NCBI GenBank assembly: GCA_964637845.1
Contig: CAZWXI010000008.1
Coordinates: 1-48,055, forward strand
DNA from: PGYU01 sp964637845
Lineage (GTDB): Bacteria > Bacteroidota > Ignavibacteria > Kapaibacteriales > UBA2268
Direction: 5' to 3'
DNA: 48,055 nt
Positions 28,270 to 37,134 of this stretch are shown here, piece after piece. The position numbers and the translations under genes were made by a program. The notes beneath the pieces were generated by a model. The model saw nothing but the letters and a program-made list of their open reading frames with translations, ran no database searches and had not been told where the DNA came from. Position 1 is the first letter of the stretch. The number at the start of each line of letters is the position of its first letter.

Positions 28270-29117
28270 TGATAATACATAAATCCAAAAGACTATCCTT
28301 GAGCGGTGGATTTTGGACAAAATACGACATAAGATACAGCGATAAATCGAGCGAACCGAAGCCGATGATGATTTTTTCTCATGGCTTCAAATCATTCAAA
28401 GACTGGGGATTTATTCCGTATATCTGCCAACGAGCCGCCGAGGCAGGCTATATTGCCGTAAATCTTGATTTTTCTTTCAACGGCATAAAAGACCCGAAAA
28501 CTATGGTGTTCGATGAATTCCTTTTTGCACAAAATACCATATCCCGAGAAATTAAAGATTTGTATGAATTGATTGATGCCCTTTATTTTACAGAAACTGA
28601 TTATTGCTTCCCTACTTGGAATAATAAGATTTATCTTGCAGGACATTCACTTGGTGGTGCGGTATCGCTTTTAGCCGCATCTCGAAGAAATGATATTTCG
28701 GCAGTCAGTACCTGGGGAGCGGTCTCGAAGCTCGACAGAAATACCCGCAGGCAAAAAGAAATATGGAAGCAATTGGGATACACTGAAGTAAAAATTGCCG
28801 ATACGGGGCAAATTCTCAAACTGAATTACACTTATTTACAAGACAAGCAAGATAATTTTTCCCCGACAGCGATAATTGATGCCTGTCGCTCGCTGAAATC
28901 TCCCGTGCTTGTGATTCATGGTCGCAACGACATTACCGTTCGGATGAAAGAAGCCCAAGAATTATATGAAAATTCCAAACATACCAATAATTCCGAAATA
29001 TTCGTCATTGAACGCACGGGACACACATTCGGCACAAGACACCCGATGAATGAACCCAACGTAGCATTAGATGCGGCAATAGATAAAATGATTAGTTTTT
29101 TCAATGAGAATAGTTAA
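28269..29117 (+). CDS. Alpha/beta hydrolase
   Basis: A 282-residue serine hydrolase with the oxyanion region MIFSHGFKSFKDWGF, nucleophile elbow LAGHSLGGAVSL (Ser), an acid in VLVIHGRNDITV (Asp) and the His in IERTGHTFG. No signal peptide, so it is cytoplasmic. It may be an esterase or peptidase of the dienelactone-hydrolase-like class; the substrate is unknown. The start ATG overlaps the stop of the peptidase gene (TAATG), so translation is coupled. Confidence 0.85.
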   Translation: MIIHKSKRLSLSGGFWTKYDIRYSDKSSEPKPMMIFSHGFKSFKDWGFIPYICQRAAEAGYIAVNLDFSFNGIKDPKTMVFDEFLFAQNTISREIKDLYELIDALYFTETDYCFPTWNNKIYLAGHSLGGAVSLLAASRRNDISAVSTWGAVSKLDRNTRRQKEIWKQLGYTEVKIADTGQILKLNYTYLQDKQDNFSPTAIIDACRSLKSPVLVIHGRNDITVRMKEAQELYENSKHTNNSEIFVIERTGHTFGTRHPMNEPNVALDAAIDKMISFFNENS

Positions 29118-29577
29118 GTTTACCATATTCCTGAGTTTATTTGGTCTTTATGGTTGCGAAATTTTCGTAATCGGCACCAGACATGAATTTATCCCTACGG
29201 TGAATCTTACGCAAGACACACCATTGGGTGCTGTATTTCTGTTTAAGGCGGAACTCGACAGCAATAACGTACCCGCGGCAGCACAGTTACTTGCTCGACA
29301 TGACGGAACTCGCAAATACGCTATCGAAAAATACGAAAGTTATTTCGATGTGGCAAGATTAAAAAGACTAATATCCATGCGCCACGTAACGCGAGTGAAA
29401 ATTGATACCTTGTCGTCATCAAAATTACTATATAAAATCGAATACGATTATACCAGACATATTGCATTTACCACCACCGAAATAGACAAACAGTGGTTTA
29501 TCGTTGATTATAATCCCTACGAAGAGCCTCGTGAACCATTCGACATCAATAAATTCGTAAATACAAGCAAAAAATAG
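29104..29577 (+). CDS. Small lipoprotein of unknown function
   Basis: A 157-residue protein with a lipoprotein signal, MRIVKFTIFLSLFGLYGC (lipobox LYGC, Cys18). The mature part is a small alpha+beta domain ending IDKQWFIVDYNPYEEPRE, similar in layout to SnoaL/DUF4878-type folds, but that is only an impression. It overlaps the hydrolase gene by 14 bp and is followed 9 bp later by the thiolase gene, so it belongs to the same transcript. Likely attached to the inner or outer membrane. Confidence 0.75.
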   Translation: MRIVKFTIFLSLFGLYGCEIFVIGTRHEFIPTVNLTQDTPLGAVFLFKAELDSNNVPAAAQLLARHDGTRKYAIEKYESYFDVARLKRLISMRHVTRVKIDTLSSSKLLYKIEYDYTRHIAFTTTEIDKQWFIVDYNPYEEPREPFDINKFVNTSKK

Positions 29578-29586
29578 GAAATCGCA

Positions 29587-30789
29587 ATGAAATCAGCATA
29601 TATATGCGATGCAATCAGGACACCCATAGGCAAACACGGGGGAACGCTTGCAACAGTTCGTCCCGATGATATGGCAGCACTGACAATTGCAGAATTACTC
29701 AAACGCAATCCGAATCTCGACCCCGAAGAAATTAACGATGTTATTCTCGGAAATGCCAACCAAGCTGGCGAAGATAATCGCGACATAGCTCGTATGGCAT
29801 TGTTGCTTGCGGGCTTGCCATATTCAGTGCCGGGTGAAACAGTGAATCGCCTATGTTCCTCGGGCATGTCTGCTGTAATTCATGCCGCAAGAGCAATTTC
29901 GGTAGGCGACGGGGAATTATTTATTGCGGGAGGCGTCGAGAGCATGACGCGGGCTCCCTTTGTGTTGAGTAAATCGGATTCTGCTTTTTCGCGAAATGTA
30001 CAGATATATGATACATCAATCGGTTGGCGATTTATTAATCCGAAAATGCAAAAAATGTACGGCACCGACTCAATGGGCGAAACTGCCGAAAATCTTGCCT
30101 CACAATGGAAAATATCCCGCGCCGCACAAGATGAGTTCGCATATAATTCACAAATGAAAGCTACAAAAGCTCGTAATAGTGGCAGATTCGCAAAAGAGAT
30201 TATACCGGTTGAAATTCAAGACAAGAAATCGAGCATAATATTCGAACACGACGAATTCATTCGTGAGGATACAAGTTTAGAAACGCTCGCTAGACTTAAA
30301 CCCGCATTCAAAAGCGATGGAACTGTTACTGCCGGAAATTCATCTGGTGTCAACGATGGTGCGTGCTCGCTTATTGTAGCTTCGGAAATCGGAATTGAAC
30401 GAAATAAACTAAAACCCCTTTCAAAAATTGTTTCATCGGCGATTGCCGGTGTAGAGCCGCGAATTATGGGGATTGGTCCCGTACCTGCATCGAATAAAGC
30501 ACTTCAAAAAGCGGGACTGACTTTCGAGAATATTGACGTAATCGAGATGAATGAAGCATTTGCGTCACAAAGTCTCGCATGTCTGCATGAATGGGGAATC
30601 TCGCCCGATGACGCTCGGCTCAATCCGAACGGTGGTGCCATTGCTCTTGGGCATCCGCTCGGAATGTCGGGTGCCCGTTTGTTAGCAACAGCCTCTTACG
30701 AGCTAATCGAACGCAATGCAAAATACGCCCTATGCACAATGTGTGTCGGAGTCGGGCAAGGATACGCCGTAATTATCGAAAGAGTCTAA
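29587..30789 (+). CDS. Thiolase (acetyl-CoA acetyltransferase type)
   Basis: A 400-residue type II thiolase that condenses or cleaves acyl-CoA. The nucleophile is Cys90 in NRLCSSGMSAV. GGVESMTRAPFVL follows, the general-acid region is ALGHPLGMSGAR (His356) and the second Cys is Cys386 in CVGVGQG. The IYD/RFINPKM loop fits acetoacetyl-CoA or 3-oxoadipyl-CoA thiolases. Full length. It is the last gene of the M28 operon. Its stop directly abuts the stop of convergent purK. Confidence 0.93.
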   Translation: MKSAYICDAIRTPIGKHGGTLATVRPDDMAALTIAELLKRNPNLDPEEINDVILGNANQAGEDNRDIARMALLLAGLPYSVPGETVNRLCSSGMSAVIHAARAISVGDGELFIAGGVESMTRAPFVLSKSDSAFSRNVQIYDTSIGWRFINPKMQKMYGTDSMGETAENLASQWKISRAAQDEFAYNSQMKATKARNSGRFAKEIIPVEIQDKKSSIIFEHDEFIREDTSLETLARLKPAFKSDGTVTAGNSSGVNDGACSLIVASEIGIERNKLKPLSKIVSSAIAGVEPRIMGIGPVPASNKALQKAGLTFENIDVIEMNEAFASQSLACLHEWGISPDDARLNPNGGAIALGHPLGMSGARLLATASYELIERNAKYALCTMCVGVGQGYAVIIERV

Positions 30790-31956
30790 CTATTCCCAAA
30801 TAATAGCATTCGCGGCGGAGCGAGCTCGGTTGATTGCTTCGTTTTGCGTATTTCCGACAGCATTTATATGACCCATTTTTCTGCCGACGCGAGATTTCTT
30901 CTTATTATAAAGATGAAGCCAAATATTTGCATGCCCGAGCAATTCACGAATATCCACCGGAGTGCCGTCGCAATCCTTTTGCCCGAGAAGATTAACCATA
31001 CATGCGGCAGGCACAATCATGTTCGACGAACCAAGCGGCAAATCACACACGGCACGAATACAATTCTCGAATTGAGAAGTTTGACATGCTTCGATTGTGT
31101 AATGCCCTGAATTGTGAGGTCTCGGAGCAATCTCATTCAGCAGGACTTCGCCGTTTTGACAAAGAAACATCTCAACCCCAAAAACTCCAATACCGTCAAT
31201 AGCTTCAACGCTTTTCAGTGCGATTTGCCGGGCATCCTTTTTAATACTTTCGTCAACATCCGCTGGTGCAATTACCTCATGGCAAATATGGCGATATTGG
31301 ACGGTTTCGACACATGGATAAACTTCCTTATATCCCGATGCATTCCGAGCTACGATGACGGCAAGTTCTTTGATGAAGTTCACAAATGCCTCTGCCATCA
31401 GCGGACGCGTGGTTTGAGGGGTATTGAAACGGTTCCATGCCTCGGTAACGGATTCTTTATTGAACACCGTTGCATTGCCGTAGCCGTCATAGCCATATTT
31501 TCTTGCCTTTATTACAAAGGGATAGCCGTTTGCGTCGCCGAAGCTGTGTGCTTGCTCAAGTGTTTCGATTTTCTGAAATTTTGGTACGGGAAGCCCCGCA
31601 TTGAGAAAGGTCTCTTTCTGGATCAGTTTGTCCTGCACGAGTCGCATAGTATGCGATGAAGGATAAACAGTGCGGTACTGTTCGATATATTCAAGAATAT
31701 CAGGTGAGATAAATTCATTTTCAAGCGTAATAATATCAGATTTTTCGATAAACCGAGCCAAATCGTCGGAATTATCCCAACCTTTGTCGAAATCCGCTTT
31801 TGTCATATCGCCTGCGGGTGAATCGGAATGATTTTCTATTACCGCTACATTTAAGCCAAGTCTGTACGCCGCGGAGGCGAGCATTTTTGCCAATTGACCG
31901 CCACCCAAAATTCCGAGCGTTACCGGCATTTCTTTATAAATTCTTGATTTTAGCAT
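30790..31956 (-). CDS. purK: PurK, 5-(carboxyamino)imidazole ribonucleotide synthase
   Basis: An ATP-grasp enzyme of purine synthesis that carboxylates AIR to N5-CAIR. It has LGILGGGQLAKML at the N-terminus, the ATP-grasp segment PFVIKARKYGYDGYGN, EAFVNFIKELAVIVAR, and EIAPRPHNSGHYTIEAC. Length 388 from the first ATG; ATG at 31929 (379 residues, MPVTLGILGGG) fits the family better and may be the true start. purE is not adjacent. Leading strand gene of its own unit, divergent from the HNH gene. Confidence 0.93.
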   Translation of the reverse strand: MLKSRIYKEMPVTLGILGGGQLAKMLASAAYRLGLNVAVIENHSDSPAGDMTKADFDKGWDNSDDLARFIEKSDIITLENEFISPDILEYIEQYRTVYPSSHTMRLVQDKLIQKETFLNAGLPVPKFQKIETLEQAHSFGDANGYPFVIKARKYGYDGYGNATVFNKESVTEAWNRFNTPQTTRPLMAEAFVNFIKELAVIVARNASGYKEVYPCVETVQYRHICHEVIAPADVDESIKKDARQIALKSVEAIDGIGVFGVEMFLCQNGEVLLNEIAPRPHNSGHYTIEACQTSQFENCIRAVCDLPLGSSNMIVPAACMVNLLGQKDCDGTPVDIRELLGHANIWLHLYNKKKSRVGRKMGHINAVGNTQNEAINRARSAANAIIWE

Positions 31957-32139
31957 AATCTCAGATTATAGTTTTTATTTAACTCAAAAAATGTAATTTG
32001 TGCGTAAATAAATGCAATTTAACTATAATTATATGACGAATTAAGTAAAAATTAAGAAAATTTTCGTAATTTTACTTGCAACTTTTTTACAGAACTTGTG
32101 TCTTTACGATAAAATAGATTTTTTGAAAATTTAAAAACG

Positions 32140-32149
32140 AAGGAGGAAG
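32140..32149 (+). promoter_or_regulatory. Strong Shine-Dalgarno sequence before the HNH gene
   Basis: AAGGAGGAAG is a near-perfect anti-16S match, unusual in this group. It sits in front of a conserved frame that has no ATG, GTG or TTG at proper spacing. It supports translation initiating near 32152-32158 at a non-standard codon, or a sequence error there. Confidence 0.6.
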
Positions 32150-32157
32150 TCTTCAGT

Positions 32158-32736
32158 CTTAGACTAAGCGAATACGAATACCAGGTCCCCGCAAATCCAA
32201 CTGCATACTCCGGAAATTCTGCCTCAAACGGCTTAGGCGGAAAAGTCCTTGTTCTCAATCAAAGCTACGAACCCATCAGTGTCTGCTCTGCCAAAAAAGC
32301 TTTTCTGTTGCTCTTCATGATGAAAGCCGAACTTGTCGCCGAGAAAAGGGCTCGCATGATTCGTACCGTAAGTAGGAGCTATCCATATCCGAGCGTTATT
32401 AAACTGCTCTCTTATATCAGCATTCCATACAAAAAAATAGACTTGTCGCGTAAGAATATTCTCAAACGTGATAACAACCGTTGCCAATATTGCGGTAAAA
32501 AAGCACCTGATATAACACTTGACCATATCATTCCGCGCAGCAGAGGCGGACAGGACACTTGGGATAATCTTGTCGCCGCATGTGTGCGTTGCAACAATCG
32601 CAAAGGGAACCGTACGCCCGAAGAAGCAAACATGAAGTTGCTTTCCAAGCCACGGCGACCTAATCATATTATGTTCCTGAAGCAGTATATCGGACGCACT
32701 GAGGAGAATTGGCGCCCATTTCTGTTTATGGATTAA
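32158..32736 (+). CDS. HNH endonuclease family protein, no canonical start codon visible
   Basis: The frame is open from 32113 and reads family-like sequence from about 32158: RLSEYEYQVP, then KVLVLNQSYEPISVCSAKKA. The HNH core follows: CQYCGKKAPDITLDHIIPRS and CVRCNNRKGNRT, with two Cys-x2-Cys pairs and the DH pair. The product is a small HNH nuclease of the type widespread in bacteria, function unsettled. There is no ATG, GTG or TTG in frame between the upstream stop (32110-32112) and TTG 32308, which would remove about 50 conserved residues. The Shine-Dalgarno at 32140 points to a start near CTT 32158; the coordinate is an estimate. Confidence 0.7.
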   Translation, partial: LRLSEYEYQVPANPTAYSGNSASNGLGGKVLVLNQSYEPISVCSAKKAFLLLFMMKAELVAEKRARMIRTVSRSYPYPSVIKLLSYISIPYKKIDLSRKNILKRDNNRCQYCGKKAPDITLDHIIPRSRGGQDTWDNLVAACVRCNNRKGNRTPEEANMKLLSKPRRPNHIMFLKQYIGRTEENWRPFLFMD

Positions 32737-32751
32737 TTCTGTGCGACATAT

Positions 32752-34659
32752 CTAAAATTTACGACTTATAATAGTCGGACGGAGCATATTCTCCGGTTTC
32801 AAAACCTCGTCAAGCTCTTCTTTAGTCATCAAATTCGATTCGAGTACCAATTCATAAACACTTTTCGTGGACACCAATGCCGCTTTTGCAAGTTTTGTAC
32901 AAGCCTCGTAACCCAAAATTGGGTTCAAGGCTGTCACCAAACCTATGCTTCTGTAAACCATTTGTTTGCAATGCTCTTCATTTGCCGTGATGCCGTCAAT
33001 ACAGCGATGCTTGAGTGTTAGCATGCCATTGCAAAGCATTTCCATTGACTCAAACAGAGATTGAGCAATAATCGGTTCCATGACATTCAACTGTAACTGC
33101 CCTGCTTCCGCTGCCATTGTTACGACTAAATCGTTGCCTATGACTTTGAAAGCAATTTGGTTCACAACTTCGGGAATTACAGGATTTACCTTGCCAGGCA
33201 TAATTGATGAGCCGGGTTGCATTGGAGGCAGATTGATTTCGCCAAGTCCCGTGCGTGGTCCGGAACTGAGTAATCTCAGGTCGTTGCATATTTTCGAGAG
33301 TTTCACGGCGAGCCTCTTAACGGCAGAGGAAAACATCACAAAGCTACCTGTATCCTGAGTTGCTTCGATTAAATCAGCCGCTAAAATAAGTTGTAAACCC
33401 GTTTCTTCGGCAAGGTATCGGGTCACGAGTTCGCTGTAACGCGGGTCGGCATTTATTCCGGTGCCAATCGCCGTACCACCCATGTTAATTTCGAGGAATA
33501 GTTTGGCGTTTTCGTGTAATCTTAGAACTTCTTCTTCGAGTGTTACGGCGTAAGCACCAAATTCTTGTCCTAAAGTCATCGGCACAGCGTCCTGCAATTG
33601 AGTGCGTCCCATCTTGATAACGTGTTTGAATTCTTCGGATTTGATTCTAAAAGACTCTATTAGCTCGAGCAAAGCTTTTTCTAATTTTTTGTAATCATAT
33701 ACTAAACCGATTTTAATTGCCGTCGGATAAACATCATTAGTTGATTGGGACATGTTGACATGCTCATTGGGATGACAATACTGGTATTGACCTTTTTCGA
33801 AACCCATTAACTCAAGAGCGCGATTGGCAATTACCTCGTTGGCGTTCATGTTTGTAGAAGTGCCAGCACCTCCTTGCACCATATCCACCACGAAATGAAC
33901 ATGATACTTGCCATTTTTCAGTTCCTCGCAGGCTCTGACGATAGCTTGCTTGACCTCGCCCGAGAGCAGTCCCAAATCGTAATTCGCCTTTGCCGAAGCA
34001 AGTTTAACTTGTGCAAGTGCAATTATGATTGAGGGATAATGCCCGATTGTGACGCCCGTAATATTGAAGTTCTCGAGTGCCCGCAAAGTCTGAATACCAT
34101 AGTAATTTTCAAAAGGTACGTCGCGTTCGCCCAATAGGTCGTGTTCATGGCGAGTTTTACCCGACGCATATTGTGCCGCCGCACCAAAGACCATCGTCGT
34201 GGTTTGGCTCATTCTTCGCGAGATGACCCGTGATATACTCGACAATATTCTATGTACAATATTCGGATATTGATTTAATAGCCCGTCAAAGTCTTTTCTG
34301 TTCAGTACTAGTACTCGTGTTGCCTCGACGGCTCTTGCAGACGTGGAATGTGGATAATCGTCGAGAAGCGAACCCTCACCCATAAAATCATAGCTCTCGA
34401 ATATTCTTAGTATCTGCTCCTGCCCATAAACGTCGTTTTTGAGCAATTCTACTCGACCGTCAAGTACCACATACATTGCTTTACGGGTTTCATTTTCCGC
34501 AAAAATCATTTCATTGGGCGAAAATGTTTGTTCTGTTGTTATTTTCGCTAAAATTTGAATTTCGTCGTCGGTTAACTCTTTAAAAAGCTCAATTTGCCTG
34601 AAAATTACCTGAATTCTATTTTGCATTATCATATTATAAATTCCTAAAAAACTATACAA
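32752..34659 (-). CDS. aspA: Aspartate ammonia-lyase with N-terminal cyclic-nucleotide-binding domain
   Basis: A 635-residue fusion. Residues about 20-140 are a CNB/CRP-type sensor domain (MYVVLDGRVELLKN, DFMGEGSLLDDYPHSTSARA); the phosphate-binding-cassette Glu96 is present but the Arg position after Pro103 is His104. A helix with SRVISRRMS (143-151) links to a full aspartase, EHDLLGERDVPFENYYGIQT onward. It has QGGAGTSTNMNANEV, the flexible-loop signature GSSIMPGKVNPV and a normal C-terminus. It reversibly deaminates aspartate to fumarate. The fusion suggests ligand control. ATG at 34632 or 34626, after TTAGGAA, is a better start than 34659. Confidence 0.9.
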   Translation of the reverse strand: MYSFLGIYNMIMQNRIQVIFRQIELFKELTDDEIQILAKITTEQTFSPNEMIFAENETRKAMYVVLDGRVELLKNDVYGQEQILRIFESYDFMGEGSLLDDYPHSTSARAVEATRVLVLNRKDFDGLLNQYPNIVHRILSSISRVISRRMSQTTTMVFGAAAQYASGKTRHEHDLLGERDVPFENYYGIQTLRALENFNITGVTIGHYPSIIIALAQVKLASAKANYDLGLLSGEVKQAIVRACEELKNGKYHVHFVVDMVQGGAGTSTNMNANEVIANRALELMGFEKGQYQYCHPNEHVNMSQSTNDVYPTAIKIGLVYDYKKLEKALLELIESFRIKSEEFKHVIKMGRTQLQDAVPMTLGQEFGAYAVTLEEEVLRLHENAKLFLEINMGGTAIGTGINADPRYSELVTRYLAEETGLQLILAADLIEATQDTGSFVMFSSAVKRLAVKLSKICNDLRLLSSGPRTGLGEINLPPMQPGSSIMPGKVNPVIPEVVNQIAFKVIGNDLVVTMAAEAGQLQLNVMEPIIAQSLFESMEMLCNGMLTLKHRCIDGITANEEHCKQMVYRSIGLVTALNPILGYEACTKLAKAALVSTKSVYELVLESNLMTKEELDEVLKPENMLRPTIISRKF

Positions 34660-34815
34660 AATTACAAAAAATTAATTTATAATAGCATATAAGTTCTATT
34701 TAGATGTAGTTAATTTTACATTAAAACTAAAAATTTATAAATCCGTTTATTATTTTATTATATTTTATTGAAAAATTCATATAGCTAATAATCTGTTTAA
34801 TTTTAGGAAGTATTT

Positions 34816-36957
34816 ATGTATAAAAAATTAATTGTACTACTTTTCGTGGCATCTGCTTTTATATTTTCGCAATTCCTTGCTTACGGACAAAGTGAGGGTG
34901 GAAGGGTATCATTCGGGTTTAATGCCGGGGGTACTAAATATTGGGGCGAATTCACAGACAATCAATTTTGGCTCGGGGGCGATATTTTCCTGCGGTATAA
35001 CGTAATTCCCAATTTTTCGCTTCAGGCGACTTTCGGGCTTGCTCAACTTCGTTGGAAAACGGATAAAGACCCGCTCGCAAAATATTTGGAATATTTCGGA
35101 GCCAATGCTCAACAAGGAGATCACTATCAAGGTAATCCGAATTATCCGAGGATTCAAGAGAAAAATTCTACACGTATCAATACTTACGAACTATATGCAA
35201 CGCTGAATTTATTCCCGACTCAGCGTTTTGTGCCTTATATTTTTGCAGGTGCGGGATTGATGAACTACGAACCCAAAGCAGGCGATACGGGCTACGAAGG
35301 CTCGCTACCGAATAATATTAAAAATATATATGAAAAGAATCAATTCGTTATTCCTCTTGGAGTTGGTTTCGAAATGTACCTTACAGACGACCTCGTATTG
35401 AATAGTCGTGGTACATTACGACTAACAGGTACAGACTATCTTGATGACCTATCAAAAAAAGAGTCTTCCAAAGCCGATGACGCCAACGACTTATTCATGA
35501 CTTTCGGTCTTGGACTGTCTTACTACATATATGGTGATGCTGATTACGATAGGGACGGTCTCTCGAATAGCCGTGAGCGCGCACTTGGCACTGACCCGTA
35601 TAATCCCGATACTGATGGCGACGGCTTGCTCGATGGCGAAGAAGTTTTCGTATATTTCACAAATCCACTCAAAGCCGATACCGATGCCGACGGGCTTACA
35701 GATTATGACGAAATTTTCGTGCATAAAACATCACCCGTATTAGCCGATACTGACGGCGACGGTTTGAACGACGGCGAAGAAATTGCACGCAGAACTAATC
35801 CTAATAACCCCGACACCGATGGGGATGGTTTACTTGACGGCGATGAAGTTCGCCGCTACGAAACAGACCCATTAAACCCCGATACCGACAGCGATACTTT
35901 GAGTGATGGTGATGAAATCTTTCTTTACAGCACAAACCCGAAAATGCGTGATACCGACGGCGATAAACTTTCCGACGGCGATGAAATCAACGTTTACAAA
36001 ACTAATCCGACAAAAGCCGATACTGACGGCGACGGTTTGAACGACGGCGATGAAATCAACGTTTACAAAACAGACCCACTTAAACGTGACACCGATGGCG
36101 ACGGTTTGGATGAGGGTGCCGAAATAACAACACACGGTACCGACCCGCTTAATCGTGATACTGACGGCGATGGACTTTCCGACGGCGATGAAGTTCGCAA
36201 ATATACAACAAATCCGCTGAACCCCGATACTGACGGCGATGGATTGAAAGATGCAGATGAGGTCAATGTTTACAAGACTGACCCGCTTAATCGTGATACT
36301 GACGGCGATGGACTCCCCGACGGCGATGAAACCAACATTTACAAGACAGACCCACTTAAACGTGATACCGACGGGGACGGACTTTCGGATGGAACCGAAG
36401 TGTTCGAGACTCGTACCGACCCGTTGAATCCCGATACTGACGGTGACGGAATCATTGACGGCGAAGATAAATGTCCGCTTATACACGGAGTTCCCAATAC
36501 AGGAGAACCCGAACGTCACGGATGCCCACCTGCTCCGAAAATCGGAACTAAGACGGACTTCCCGGACATACTTTTTATCGTCAATACTGACCAGTTCAAC
36601 TATGATTTGCCGGGTACAGCCGAAAGTCTCAGGAAATTGCTCGATTACGTTAATCAGTGCGAGGGTTTGCAAATCAGAATAGAAGGTCATGCTTCGGCGG
36701 AAGGCAATCCGCGCCGCAACCAAGAACTTTCAGACCTCAGAGCCAAGAGAGTACGTCAGTGGTTGATTGAACAAGGAGTATCGGCTGATAAAATACGCGG
36801 AGCAATCGGATTCGGTTCATCGCAGCAAAAAGTTCCCGAACCGACTGGCGAAGCTCTCAAACGCATCTCGAAAGACGAGCTTGAAGCTATAAGAAAACAA
36901 AATAGACGCATCACTGTCGAAGTCGTCCGCACTTGCGACGAAGGCGCAAAGAGATAA
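34816..36957 (+). CDS. OmpA family protein with thrombospondin type 3 repeats
   Basis: A 713-residue outer-membrane protein. It has a signal peptide (FVASAFIFSQFLAYGQ) and an N-terminal beta-barrel of about 200 residues (SFGFNAGGTKYWGEF start). Fourteen TSP3-like calcium-binding units of about 23 residues follow, of the form DTDGDGLxDGDEVxxYKTDP. The C-terminal OmpA domain holds the peptidoglycan-binding motif IEGHASAEGNPRRNQELSDL followed by RAKRVRQWL. It probably tethers the outer membrane to the wall, with the Ca-binding rod as spacer. The DNA repeats have a 69-bp period. Ribosome site AGGAAG precedes the ATG. A clear terminator hairpin follows at 36978-37000. Confidence 0.92.
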   Translation: MYKKLIVLLFVASAFIFSQFLAYGQSEGGRVSFGFNAGGTKYWGEFTDNQFWLGGDIFLRYNVIPNFSLQATFGLAQLRWKTDKDPLAKYLEYFGANAQQGDHYQGNPNYPRIQEKNSTRINTYELYATLNLFPTQRFVPYIFAGAGLMNYEPKAGDTGYEGSLPNNIKNIYEKNQFVIPLGVGFEMYLTDDLVLNSRGTLRLTGTDYLDDLSKKESSKADDANDLFMTFGLGLSYYIYGDADYDRDGLSNSRERALGTDPYNPDTDGDGLLDGEEVFVYFTNPLKADTDADGLTDYDEIFVHKTSPVLADTDGDGLNDGEEIARRTNPNNPDTDGDGLLDGDEVRRYETDPLNPDTDSDTLSDGDEIFLYSTNPKMRDTDGDKLSDGDEINVYKTNPTKADTDGDGLNDGDEINVYKTDPLKRDTDGDGLDEGAEITTHGTDPLNRDTDGDGLSDGDEVRKYTTNPLNPDTDGDGLKDADEVNVYKTDPLNRDTDGDGLPDGDETNIYKTDPLKRDTDGDGLSDGTEVFETRTDPLNPDTDGDGIIDGEDKCPLIHGVPNTGEPERHGCPPAPKIGTKTDFPDILFIVNTDQFNYDLPGTAESLRKLLDYVNQCEGLQIRIEGHASAEGNPRRNQELSDLRAKRVRQWLIEQGVSADKIRGAIGFGSSQQKVPEPTGEALKRISKDELEAIRKQNRRITVEVVRTCDEGAKR

Positions 36958-36977
36958 ACATTCCGGACATAACTCAT

Positions 36978-37000
36978 AAAGAGGGCGTAAAGCCCTCTTT
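36978..37000 (+). terminator. Intrinsic terminator after the OmpA/TSP3 gene
   Basis: Nine-bp stem AAAGAGGGC / GCCCTCTTT with a 5-nt loop, ending in T residues, 20 bp after the stop codon. Confidence 0.8.
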
Positions 37001-37062
37001 CCTTCTGGATGGAAATGAAAAAAGAACTAAATTTTTTATTAAAAAAATAAAAAAATTTTTAC

Positions 37063-37091
37063 TTGCATATTAAAAATTTTGTTTATATTGG
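37063..37091 (+). promoter_or_regulatory. Candidate promoter for the poly-C T9SS gene
   Basis: TTG (37063-37065), 18 nt, then TATATTGG (37084-37091) approximates the Bacteroidota consensus. It would place the transcript start some 35 nt upstream of ATG 37135. The CGGAG at about 37124 is a possible ribosome site for that ATG, supporting it as the real start. Confidence 0.35.
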
Positions 37092-37134
37092 TAATGTAGG
37101 TTTTAAATATTTTTCAAAATAATCGGAGTTAATT

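Noticed and set aside
32233..32667. A 144-codon minus-strand frame opposite the HNH gene
   Set aside because: The plus strand encodes a clear HNH nuclease; the opposite frame has no recognisable domain.
35872..36723. A 283-codon frame on the minus strand opposite the TSP3 repeats
   Set aside because: It is a by-product of the repeated Asp/Gly codons on the other strand; its repetitive sequence mirrors the 69-bp period and has no start context.
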